From Clostridium sp. CAG:964 (GTDB lineage: Bacteria; Bacillota; Clostridia; Oscillospirales; Acutalibacteraceae): a DNA stretch of 25,319 nucleotides. Below are positions 15,300-22,285 of this stretch, one piece after another. The stretch lies in contig FR891313.1 in the NCBI GenBank assembly GCA_000435335.1, positions 1 to 25,319 on the forward strand. The letters run 5' to 3'. How positions within the stretch are numbered: position 1 is the stretch's first letter; each line of letters begins with the position of its first letter. A model generated the notes under the pieces. The model did not search any database and had not been told where the DNA came from. It worked only from the letters and a program-made list of their open reading frames with translations. The position numbers were made by a program, and so were the translations under genes.

Positions 15300-15782
15300 T
15301 TAAAAAACATCAAATCCAAAATGCTGCAAAACCTCGTTTATATCAAAAAAGTCATATACCCTTTTATCAATACAAAATGCAATTATTAGGTCGTAGTCAT
15401 TGGCAGATGAAAGACTGTAACCGGCGGAAGACAACAGCAGGTCTGCCTCATCACGACTTAGCTCCAAAGCCAAGCAAAGGGCAATTACTATTTTTTTACT
15501 TGGAATATACTTCTCGTTACAGCGAATTTTAGAAAATAAGCGTCTGTCTATGCGAGCTTTTTTATATATGTCGCTGTCATGCTGTCCTGTACGGTCAATA
15601 AGCAGAAAAAGCCTTTCGTTAAAGGAAAGATTACGGTTAAACTGCAAATAAAAATCCACCTCGCCGGCATCAATATCCATCAGCCTGAAGCTTGGCCGGC
15701 ACAGCCCTTCTGCCTCTGTCTGCGTATCTTCACCGCCTCTTTCTATATACAGCCTGCATTCTTGTATTAAACTCTCATTCAA
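15300..15782 (-). CDS. HTH-like protein of the type seen with macro domains, 160 aa
   Basis: The start is a TTG at 15782 with AGGTGA before it. Residues about 50-155 have the pattern FNERLFLLIDRTGQHDSDIY, KKARIDRRLFSKIRCN, PSKKIVIALCLALELSRDEA, LLSSAGYSLSSANDYDLIIA and INEVLQHFGF. This is a four-to-five-helix module with XRE-like helix-turn-helix character. I know it from clostridial proteins both standing alone and fused behind macro (ADP-ribose binding) domains; that comes from memory of the family, not a search. The first ~48 residues, which include acidic stretches, do not look like a macro domain. It could sense or regulate for the kinase triad downstream, or be a protein-interaction module without DNA binding. 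It lies in the same operon, 56 nt before the small Sel1 gene. Confidence 0.75.
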   Translation of the reverse strand: MNESLIQECRLYIERGGEDTQTEAEGLCRPSFRLMDIDAGEVDFYLQFNRNLSFNERLFLLIDRTGQHDSDIYKKARIDRRLFSKIRCNEKYIPSKKIVIALCLALELSRDEADLLLSSAGYSLSSANDYDLIIAFCIDKRVYDFFDINEVLQHFGFDVF

Positions 15783-15874
15783 TTTTCTTCACCTGTCTTA
15801 AAATCCCTGTTTACATACAGCTATAATATAAACCTATATATAAAACAAGCCTTTTTGTTAATATCCGGATTTTA

Positions 15875-16534
15875 TTAATCAAAATGGACGTTTGGATTCA
15901 AAATTATTTCAGATCTCCAGAACACACCGTACTCACTTAATAATTGGGTTTTTAAATCAATTCTTTCAAAGGTGTGCATTTTATCAGCTCCCGCCTCGTC
16001 CATTCTGCGTTCAACCTCATCAATAACCGACAAATATTTTTCGCTTAGCTCAATAGGATCATGCTTAATAGAAGGGTAGTATTTTGAAACCTCAGCTTCA
16101 ATTTTTATGCGGCTGCTTTCCGGCAATATTTCTGACATTAGCGTAGATAAGTCTTTGCAGTCATCCTTTTTATAGTAATTGCGAAGTCTTAGCGCCCTGT
16201 AGTAATCATCGTCACAGCCCTCCTCTGTAAGTGAATATCGTTTATACAGCTCTGACCGTAGTTCCAATACCCTTTTGCACATTTCTTCGGCATAAAGCAC
16301 TCGGCACATTTTTTCGTATGAACCTGCCAAATACCTAAGCACAGATATACTGTCAGTCAGTGTATCCTTATCGTAAGGCTGTTCGCTATCAAGATGATTT
16401 TTGACAATATCCTGCATTTCCTTTAAATACGGAGTGTCTTTGTATGTGGGTGCGGAATACTCATGCTCTTTCCCGTCCTCAATTTTCTGTAATAGCTCTA
16501 CCAGTCGCTTTTCGTCCTTTTCTGTGTATGCCAT
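15875..16534 (-). CDS. Unrecognised alpha-helical protein, 219 aa
   Basis: I do not recognise a family. The start is ATG 16534 with AGGAGG at 5-nt spacing, so expression is well supported. The composition is charged and helical. Several segments look like paired helices of a TPR-type array (SISVLRYLAGSYEKMCRVLY, AEEMCKRVLELRSELYKRYS). The C-terminal part (EKYLSVIDEVERRMDEAG) is also amphipathic. There is no signal peptide or membrane segment. It lies between a Sel1 protein and the HTH-like protein in the triad operon, which suggests an adaptor role. Function unknown. Confidence 0.8.
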   Translation of the reverse strand: MAYTEKDEKRLVELLQKIEDGKEHEYSAPTYKDTPYLKEMQDIVKNHLDSEQPYDKDTLTDSISVLRYLAGSYEKMCRVLYAEEMCKRVLELRSELYKRYSLTEEGCDDDYYRALRLRNYYKKDDCKDLSTLMSEILPESSRIKIEAEVSKYYPSIKHDPIELSEKYLSVIDEVERRMDEAGADKMHTFERIDLKTQLLSEYGVFWRSEIILNPNVHFD

Positions 16535-16608
16535 ATATACCTCCTAATCTGTCAGCGGTTTATGCTGTATGGTTCTGTTAATGTACTCTTTTGGGGCATT
16601 TTTAATCT

Positions 16609-17013
16609 TTATTCCTTTGTATCAAAGCCCTTGTTTAATCTTTCTATTGCCTCCGGCATACCGGCATTGGCGGCAGCTTCGCACATTGATTTTGCCTCTT
16701 CTGCGGTAATCCCTTCAACATTATGGTCCCACAGTACAGAAAATGCATAACAGGAAAAGAGATTTCCCAGCTCCACTGATTTTCGCAAAAGGTCAATTCC
16801 CCTGCTGCGGTCCGGCTCACAGCCCTGACCAAATATGTACATCATTGCAAGCTGTCCCATAGCTCCACGGTGCCCAAGCTGGGCTGCCTTTGAAATGGAA
16901 TTAAATGCAGAGTCCCAATAGCCGTTTGTGATTAATGTCATTCCCTCGGTGTACAGCATTTCGGCCCGTTCTTCCGGTGTTTGTTTTTTCTTTCTAAAAG
17001 GAAATAGTCCCAT
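16609..17013 (-). CDS. Sel1-repeat protein, 134 aa, first gene of the TerY-P operon
   Basis: I chose ATG 17013 (MGLFPFRKKKQTPEERAEML), as GGAGG lies 8 nt upstream; the open frame to 17058 lacks an RBS. After a basic N-terminus come Sel1/TPR-like repeats: AFNSISKAAQLGHRGAMGQL, AMMYIFGQGCEPDRSRGIDL, LRKSVELGNLFSCYAFSVLW and a final EAAANAGMPEAIERLNKG. Such repeats form a curved helical scaffold for binding other proteins. There is no secretion signal. It is the promoter-proximal gene of the seven-gene operon, with a leader of about 170 nt. Confidence 0.85.
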   Translation of the reverse strand: MGLFPFRKKKQTPEERAEMLYTEGMTLITNGYWDSAFNSISKAAQLGHRGAMGQLAMMYIFGQGCEPDRSRGIDLLRKSVELGNLFSCYAFSVLWDHNVEGITAEEAKSMCEAAANAGMPEAIERLNKGFDTKE

Positions 17014-17167
17014 ATTATATACCTCCAAACACATAGGGCAGTATTTCGATAAACACATACCCTGATACAGTTTTTATTCTAAAAATATTCTACCATACTA
17101 TATTTATTTTTATGTCGCCTCGGCGATGACAAATTAGGTACTGCATACGCTTATTGTAATCACAGAC

Positions 17168-17187
17168 TGCAAGACATTCATCTTGCA
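17168..17187. promoter_or_regulatory. Palindrome at the triad-operon transcript start
   Basis: TGCAAGA (17168-17174), 6 nt, TCTTGCA (17181-17187): a perfect 7-bp inverted repeat covering the predicted +1. It could be a repressor operator or a 5'-end stabilising hairpin. Confidence 0.5.
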
Positions 17188-17190
17188 AGC

Positions 17191-17219
17191 ATTATACCAT
17201 AAAGTTTACTATTTTACAA
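17191..17219 (-). promoter_or_regulatory. Promoter of the seven-gene TerY-P operon
   Basis: On the minus strand TTGTAA (17214-17219), 17-nt spacer and perfect TATAAT (17191-17196). It is the only strong promoter-like match I found upstream of the seven genes. Confidence 0.75.
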
Positions 17220-17412
17220 TAGAATACCGTAATTTTTTAATAATTATTCACAATTAGCCCGCATAATTTGTAATATACATTAAGTATTAGCGTAATATTA
17301 TTAATATTTTTTCATTTATTGCAATATTAAACACCGTATTAAGAAAAACTGCCTAAATATATTTTGACAGTTTATTAAAATATATTTATATTTTACAGTA
17401 ACAACAAAAAAT

Positions 17413-17473
17413 AGGCTGTTATACTGATATTTCCCCAAGCGTTTGCTAAGGGTGCATATCATAATAACAGCCT
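17413..17473. terminator. Compound bidirectional terminator of the transport/dehydrogenase operon
   Basis: AGGCTGTTAT (17413-17422) pairs with ATAACAGCCT (17464-17473). Nested inside are TGATAT/ATATCA, CCC/GGG and AGC/GCT. On the minus strand it is followed by ATTTTTTG about 40-100 nt after the dehydrogenase stop; on the plus strand by TTTTTTC. Confidence 0.8.
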
Positions 17474-17515
17474 TTTTTCATACACATATAGATGTGTATG
17501 TGTATACATTATAAT

Positions 17516-18646
17516 TTATATAGCCAAACTGTAGATTTCTGCTACCTCCTCTTTGCTGAATACCTTTGGTGCATTACTAAGATTGCCGGCGGATATTTTC
17601 ATACAGTTGTCTGTCATCCACTGAACATCGTCCTGCACAATACCAAGGTCACCCAGCTTAACATCAAGGTCAATGGCTTTTAAGAATTTTCTGATGCTGT
17701 CGGCGCAGTCGGTTTCGTCTTTGCCGCCCAAAATTTTAGAAACCTCTGCAAACTTCTGCGGAAGTGCCGGTGCTAAGCGGTCAACTATAATAGGCGTAAG
17801 TGCCGCCAAGCCTCTGCCGTGCACAATATTTTTTAAGCCGGAGGCAGGGTGCTCCAACCCGTGTGCCGCAGAAACTCCGGCAACACCTATTACCATACCG
17901 CCTAATATAGCCGCCAGACTGACCGCCTCCCACGCCTTGTCATTGTCATAGCCTTCCATAAGCATTGGCAAATTCCTTGCAATAAGCTTAATACCCAGCA
18001 GTGCCTGTGCGTCTGTAAGAGGGTTTGCCTTTTTGGAGGTATATGCCTCTAGTGAATGCGTAAAGGCGTCAAAGCCTACCGAGCACAGAATATGCTTCGG
18101 CATAGTTTTCATAACCTGTGGGTCAATAATAGAAACAGTGGGTAAAATATTCATAGTATACAGTGCTTTTTTGTCCTTTGTTATGGGGTTGGTTAAAACC
18201 GCAATTTGGTTGCCCTCACTGCCTGTTCCACAGGTTGTAGGTATTAAAATAATTGTAACAGCCTTTTTGCCCTGCTTCAGCCCAAATATATAATCCGATA
18301 TATCCCCATCGTTATTCATACAAAAGGCTATGGCCTTGGCTGCGTCCATAATAGAGCCGCCGCCTACTCCTAAAACAACATCACAGCCCTCTGTCCTTGC
18401 AAGCTCTACCCCCTCGTACACCGTAGAGGTAAGCGGGTTTTGTGTAACCTTGTCAAAAACCACAGAATCTACGCCGCTTTCTGTCAGCCTTGACACTACC
18501 CTGTCAAGAAGTCCCGACCTTTTTGTACTGCTGCCGCCTGTAACAACAAATGCCTTTTTGCCGTAATTCTTACATACCTCGCCTGCGAGCTCCGACTTTC
18601 CACTGCCAAACATAAGATTTACGGGAAGTGTATAATTAAAATCCAT
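17516..18646 (-). CDS. Iron-containing alcohol dehydrogenase (group III)
   Basis: This 376-aa cytosolic enzyme has normal length for the family. The NAD(P) site motif VGGGSIMDAAK is at 94-104, and the iron ligands are D193 and H197 (GFDAFTHSLEAY), H262 (AAHGLEHP) and H276 (NIVHGRG). The family reduces aldehydes to alcohols, or oxidises the reverse way, with NAD(P)H; members include butanol, lactaldehyde and 4-hydroxybutyrate dehydrogenases. The substrate cannot be told from sequence. The neighbouring aminotransferase suggests an aldehyde made from an amino acid. The start is ATG 18646 with a weak AGGTAG site. A terminator-like hairpin separates it from the gene upstream, so its level may be lower than the rest of the operon. 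Confidence 0.94.
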   Translation of the reverse strand: MDFNYTLPVNLMFGSGKSELAGEVCKNYGKKAFVVTGGSSTKRSGLLDRVVSRLTESGVDSVVFDKVTQNPLTSTVYEGVELARTEGCDVVLGVGGGSIMDAAKAIAFCMNNDGDISDYIFGLKQGKKAVTIILIPTTCGTGSEGNQIAVLTNPITKDKKALYTMNILPTVSIIDPQVMKTMPKHILCSVGFDAFTHSLEAYTSKKANPLTDAQALLGIKLIARNLPMLMEGYDNDKAWEAVSLAAILGGMVIGVAGVSAAHGLEHPASGLKNIVHGRGLAALTPIIVDRLAPALPQKFAEVSKILGGKDETDCADSIRKFLKAIDLDVKLGDLGIVQDDVQWMTDNCMKISAGNLSNAPKVFSKEEVAEIYSLAI

Positions 18647-18672
18647 TAAAACTACCTGCCTTTAAAAAATTA

Positions 18673-18715
18673 TTGGGGCTTTGGCAAAGGTTTTATTCAC
18701 CTCTGCCTGCCCCAA
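18673..18715 (-). terminator. Intra-operon terminator/attenuator before the dehydrogenase
   Basis: TTGGGGC (18673-18679) pairs with GCCCCAA (18709-18715), with an inner GGCA/TGCC pair. On the minus strand TAATTTTTT follows. The next ATG is only about 26 nt beyond the hairpin, leaving no room for a new promoter, so partial read-through is expected. Confidence 0.65.
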
Positions 18716-18760
18716 GCTTACAGTCCTGCGACTGTGTATGAAATAAAATTTAATTTACAA

Positions 18761-19981
18761 TTACTTTTCCAGTGCCTTTACCGACTCGGCAATAATTTCA
18801 GCCGCCTTGTCGCAGTGCTCCTCTGTAAGAATAAGCGGCGGCACCATACGGATAATGTTACTGCCTATAGCCGTAACAATCAGCTTTCTGTTAAAGCACT
18901 CGTGCTTAATATCTACTGAATTATAGCCGTCTTCAAATTCAACGCCTATGAACAGTCCCAAGCCACGAACATCCTTAACATGAGGAACAACCTCTCTTAG
19001 CTTTTTTCTGAAGTATTCGCCCATTTTCTTTGCATTGCCGGCTAAATCTCTGTCCAGCAGCTCGCCTATTTGTGCCAGTGAAGCCGCACAGGCTACAGGG
19101 TTGCCGCTGTATGTACTGCCGTGAGAGCCGCTTGTAAACGCCTTTGCCACCTCGTCTGTAGCACAAATGGCACCTATTGGCAAGCCGCCGCCCATAGCCT
19201 TTGCCATTGATACAATATCAGGCTTAATGCCGTAGTTCATATACGCCATAATTTCACCTGTTCTGCACCAGCCTGCCTGTACCTCATCAAGGCAAAGCAG
19301 CAAACCACGCTCGTCACACAGCTTTCTTAAGCCTGTCATAAATTCCTTTGTAGCCGGGTGTACACCGCCCTCGCCCTGTACAGGCTCAATCATAATTGCA
19401 ATGGTATTTTCCGTAATTGCGTCCTCAAAAGCCTTTATGTTGTTAAACTCAGCATATTTAAAGCCCGGCGTCATAGGGCCAAAGCCCTTTTGAATTGCCG
19501 TTTCAGGCTGACCTGTAGCCGACATAGAGCCAAAGCTTCTGCCGTGGAAGCCCATTTTAGCAGTAACAATTTCGTATTTGTCAGGGCCATATTTGTCTAC
19601 GCCATACTTTCTGGCAAGCTTAATCATAGCCTCATTTGCCTCTGTACCGGAGTTTTGGTAGTAAATTTTGTCCATACCGATAGTTTCGCAAATTTTCTTT
19701 GCAAGCAATGCCTGCGGAATTGTGTACGGGTAGTTGAAGGTATGAATCAAATCTGCCGCCTGTGACTGAATAGCCGCAACAACCTTTTCGTTACAGTTGC
19801 CGGTACTGTTTACCGCAATACCTGCGTAAAAGTCAAGGTAGGCATTGCCCTTTTCATCGTACAAATACATACCCTTTCCGGTTTCGGCAATAAAGTCAAA
19901 ACGCTCGTAGGTTTCAATCATATATTTCTTTACTAAGCCCTTTAATTCTTCTGCTGTAAGTCCTGTTTCACTGAGTTTCAT
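18761..19981 (-). CDS. Class III PLP-dependent aminotransferase (ArgD/GABA-aminotransferase type)
   Basis: At 406 aa it has family length. The PLP lysine is K261 in SMAKAMGGGLPIGA, the pyridine-N partner is D232 in LCLDEVQAGW, and YQNSGTEANEAMIKLARK and GFHGRSFGSM are the phosphate and substrate-stacking regions. Class III enzymes transfer the terminal amino group of omega-amino acids (acetylornithine, ornithine, GABA) to 2-oxoglutarate, giving a semialdehyde. No arginine genes are adjacent, so a catabolic role with the dehydrogenase downstream is as likely as ArgD. I chose ATG 19981 (MKLSETGLTAEE) with GGAGG 8 nt upstream over the longer frame. It lies 18 nt after the cytidylate-kinase-like gene. 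Confidence 0.92.
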   Translation of the reverse strand: MKLSETGLTAEELKGLVKKYMIETYERFDFIAETGKGMYLYDEKGNAYLDFYAGIAVNSTGNCNEKVVAAIQSQAADLIHTFNYPYTIPQALLAKKICETIGMDKIYYQNSGTEANEAMIKLARKYGVDKYGPDKYEIVTAKMGFHGRSFGSMSATGQPETAIQKGFGPMTPGFKYAEFNNIKAFEDAITENTIAIMIEPVQGEGGVHPATKEFMTGLRKLCDERGLLLCLDEVQAGWCRTGEIMAYMNYGIKPDIVSMAKAMGGGLPIGAICATDEVAKAFTSGSHGSTYSGNPVACAASLAQIGELLDRDLAGNAKKMGEYFRKKLREVVPHVKDVRGLGLFIGVEFEDGYNSVDIKHECFNRKLIVTAIGSNIIRMVPPLILTEEHCDKAAEIIAESVKALEK

Positions 19982-19999
19982 AATAAATTCCTCCAAAGC

Positions 20000-20644
20000 T
20001 TATAATTTCTTTATTCCAAGATAGTCCATCTTTATTTTTACATAGCTTTCTATCAGCTTTACACACTGCTCTACTCCAACCTTTTCACTGTTAAGAGTAA
20101 GGTCGTAGTTAATAGGGTTTGTCCAGTAGTTGCCCTTTGTGTAATACTTGTAGTAGTTGGCACGGTACTTGTCTGTTTGAACTATGTTTTTTTCTGCCAC
20201 AGCCTCGTTTACCTGCATACGCTCCATTGTTCGTTTCAGGCAGAAATCACGAGGTGCTTCAATATAAAGGCTTATTACATTGTCCTTGCCTCTTAATATC
20301 CAGTCGGCACATTTGCCTACTATTACGCAGGACTGCGTTGCCGCAAGCTCCTCTATAATTTTTCTTTGGTATTCAAACAATGTATCGTCCGATACAAACT
20401 TGCCCTTAGTAATGTAGCTTCTGGCTCTTGGCAAGCCCTTCATAAAAGCCGCAAAGCCGCCTTTTTCTCTTACCCTTTCGTTTACCTCGTTAAAAAGCTC
20501 CTCATCAAGTCCGCTTAGCTGCGAGGCAAGGGTAAGAATTCGGTTTTCATAACAGGATATTCCCAAATCCTTTGCAACTCTTGAGGCAATTTCCTTACCG
20601 CCGCTGCCAAAGCCACGGGCAACAGTAATAACAATATTATCCAT
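20000..20644 (-). CDS. Cytidylate kinase-like protein
   Basis: This 214-aa protein of the cytidylate-kinase-like family (Cytidylate_kin2 type) begins NIVITVARGFGSGGKEIASR, a P-loop variant without the classic GKS/T. It continues YENRILTLASQLSG, VIVGKCADWILRGKDNVISL and YIEAPRDFCLKRTMERM, the strand-lid order of nucleoside monophosphate kinases. These proteins are common in Clostridia next to transporters or regulators; their substrate is not established. The ATG overlaps the stop of the ABC ATPase gene by 8 nt (ATGGATAA), with GGAGG 9 nt before, so translation is coupled. It could phosphorylate a nucleotide or another small molecule, or regulate. Confidence 0.88.
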   Translation of the reverse strand: MDNIVITVARGFGSGGKEIASRVAKDLGISCYENRILTLASQLSGLDEELFNEVNERVREKGGFAAFMKGLPRARSYITKGKFVSDDTLFEYQRKIIEELAATQSCVIVGKCADWILRGKDNVISLYIEAPRDFCLKRTMERMQVNEAVAEKNIVQTDKYRANYYKYYTKGNYWTNPINYDLTLNSEKVGVEQCVKLIESYVKIKMDYLGIKKL

Positions 20645-21422
20645 TTGCCACAGCCTCCGTTTTTTCTGTTTGATCCTTTAAAAATCTTGAAAGGAATTCT
20701 CGTGTTCGTGGGTTCTTTGGGCTGTAGAAAAGCTCATGCGGAGGTGCGTCCTCTACAATATAGCCTCTGTCCATAAAGATTGTTCGTGTAGAAACATCTC
20801 TTGCAAATGCCATTTCGTGTGTAACTATAATCATAGTAAGTCCTGTATGGGCAAGCTCCTTCATTACATTCAGAACATCCCCTACCATTTCAGGGTCAAG
20901 GGCTGAGGTTGGCTCATCAAAGAGCAGTACCTCAGGATTCATACAAAGTGCCCTTGCGATGGCGACACGCTGCTTTTGTCCGCCGGAAAGCTGTGACGGA
21001 TAGGCGTTAATGTACGGTGCCATACCTACAGACTTTAAATTTTTAATGGCTCTTTCAAATGCTTCTTTTTTTGATTCGTGCAGTACGGTTGTAACTGCAA
21101 GCATACAATTTTTAAGAACCGTCATATTTTCAAAAAGGTTAAAGGACTGAAACACCATACCTACCCTGGAGCGGTATTCGTTTATTTCCCTCTGCTTTTC
21201 CTCAACCTCCTTGCCGTTGAAGTAAATTTTACCGTCTGTTTGCTGCTCCAGCTTGTTTATGCAGCGAAGCAAAGTAGATTTACCCGAGCCTGACGAGCCT
21301 ACAATGCATATAACCTCGCCCTTTGACACGGCAAAGTCAATTTTACGCAAAACCTGGTGGTCACCAAAGGATTTGCTTAAATTTTCTATAGAAATAACCT
21401 TATCGGCGGTTTTTTCTGACAT
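20637..21422 (-). CDS. Polar amino-acid ABC transporter, ATP-binding subunit
   Basis: This 261-aa GlnQ/ArtM-type ATPase lies on the inner face of the membrane and drives import. Walker A GSSGSGKST is at 42-50, the Q-loop at Q92, the signature LSGGQ at 145-149, Walker B VLLFDEP at 165-171 followed by D-loop SALD, and the switch His at H202 (VTHEM). The subfamily is clear from VGMVFQSFNLFENMTVL and DVSTRTIFMDRGYIVEDAP. The start is ATG 21422 with AAGGAGG. It lies 13 nt after the permease and overlaps the cytidylate-kinase-like gene. The substrate must come from the binding protein. Confidence 0.95.
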   Translation of the reverse strand: MSEKTADKVISIENLSKSFGDHQVLRKIDFAVSKGEVICIVGSSGSGKSTLLRCINKLEQQTDGKIYFNGKEVEEKQREINEYRSRVGMVFQSFNLFENMTVLKNCMLAVTTVLHESKKEAFERAIKNLKSVGMAPYINAYPSQLSGGQKQRVAIARALCMNPEVLLFDEPTSALDPEMVGDVLNVMKELAHTGLTMIIVTHEMAFARDVSTRTIFMDRGYIVEDAPPHELFYSPKNPRTREFLSRFLKDQTEKTEAVANG

Positions 21423-21435
21423 AACCTATCCCTCC

Positions 21436-22194
21436 TTATGCTGTGCCTTCCATATATTCCACTGCAAGTGTATAAGCCTTTTTCTTTGCAAGCCTCTTTT
21501 CCAAAAGCAGGAACAAACGGTTCAGTACAAAACAAATTACAAAGTAAATAATGGCAATTACCAGGTAAGATTCAAAATATTTGTAATATGTGCCGCCGGC
21601 CGTTTTTGCAACAAGGAACAGCTCCGACACGCCTATAACATTTAACACTGAAGTCATTTTTAGGTTTGTAAGGAATGTATTTACCATTTCAGGCACAACA
21701 TTTTTAAATGCCTGCGGCAGCACCACTCTAAACATTGTAAGCATAGGCGACATACCAAGTGACCAAGCACCCTCTTTTTGTCCCTTGTCAACGGAGTTTA
21801 TGCCGCCTCTTACTGTTTCTGCCATATATGCACCGGTATTTAATACTACAACCAAAATACCTGCAAATGCCGGAGAAATCTTAATATCTGCCTGAAGCAT
21901 ACCATAGTAGACGATCATACCCTGTACAATCATTGGTGTACCTCTGAAAATTTCTACATATACTACGCAGACAATCTTAACTGCTCTCATAACAATACGC
22001 TTGACAATGTTGTCCTGCTTGTTAATTTTAATATCCTGAACCATACCTACCAGGTAGCCCAGTATAAAGCCAAAAAAAGTACCGATTACGGCAATATATA
22101 ATGTAGTCCATAGTCCCTCAAGGAACATAAGCTTGTATTCGTTGGCAAGATATACAATCCATTCTAAAATGTTACTAGGATCAGTAAAATTCAT
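21436..22194 (-). CDS. Polar amino-acid ABC transporter, permease subunit
   Basis: This 252-aa HisM/GlnP-type inner-membrane permease has about five hydrophobic segments (for instance LWTTLYIAVIGTFFGFILGY and VLNTGAYMAETVRGGINSV). The EAA loop that docks the ATPase reads GQKEGAWSLGMSPMLTMF, followed by RVVLPQAFKNVVPEM. There is only one permease gene, so a homodimer is expected. The start is ATG 22194 with AGGGGAGA upstream. It lies 91 nt after the binding-protein gene. Confidence 0.94.
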   Translation of the reverse strand: MNFTDPSNILEWIVYLANEYKLMFLEGLWTTLYIAVIGTFFGFILGYLVGMVQDIKINKQDNIVKRIVMRAVKIVCVVYVEIFRGTPMIVQGMIVYYGMLQADIKISPAFAGILVVVLNTGAYMAETVRGGINSVDKGQKEGAWSLGMSPMLTMFRVVLPQAFKNVVPEMVNTFLTNLKMTSVLNVIGVSELFLVAKTAGGTYYKYFESYLVIAIIYFVICFVLNRLFLLLEKRLAKKKAYTLAVEYMEGTA

Positions 22195-22285
22195 ACTTTA
22201 TTCTCCCCTTTACTAAAAGCTTTCTTGAACACCTGTGGCTGCCGTAAAGGCAACCACAGGACCAGTTGTCATATTTTTATGTTGG

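Larger units (their letters stand above)
17014..17515. other. Intergenic region between the triad operon and the transport operon
   Basis: It holds the triad-operon leader and promoter (to 17219), a strongly AT-rich stretch without features (17220-17405) and a compound hairpin terminator (17413-17473). A 5-bp hairpin TCGCC/GGCGA (17115-17126) lies in the leader. Confidence 0.6.

Noticed and set aside
11594..17219. Tellurite-resistance (ter) operon
   Set aside because: Only the kinase/vWA/PP2C triad is present; no TerD, TerC or TerB-like protein is encoded in the window.
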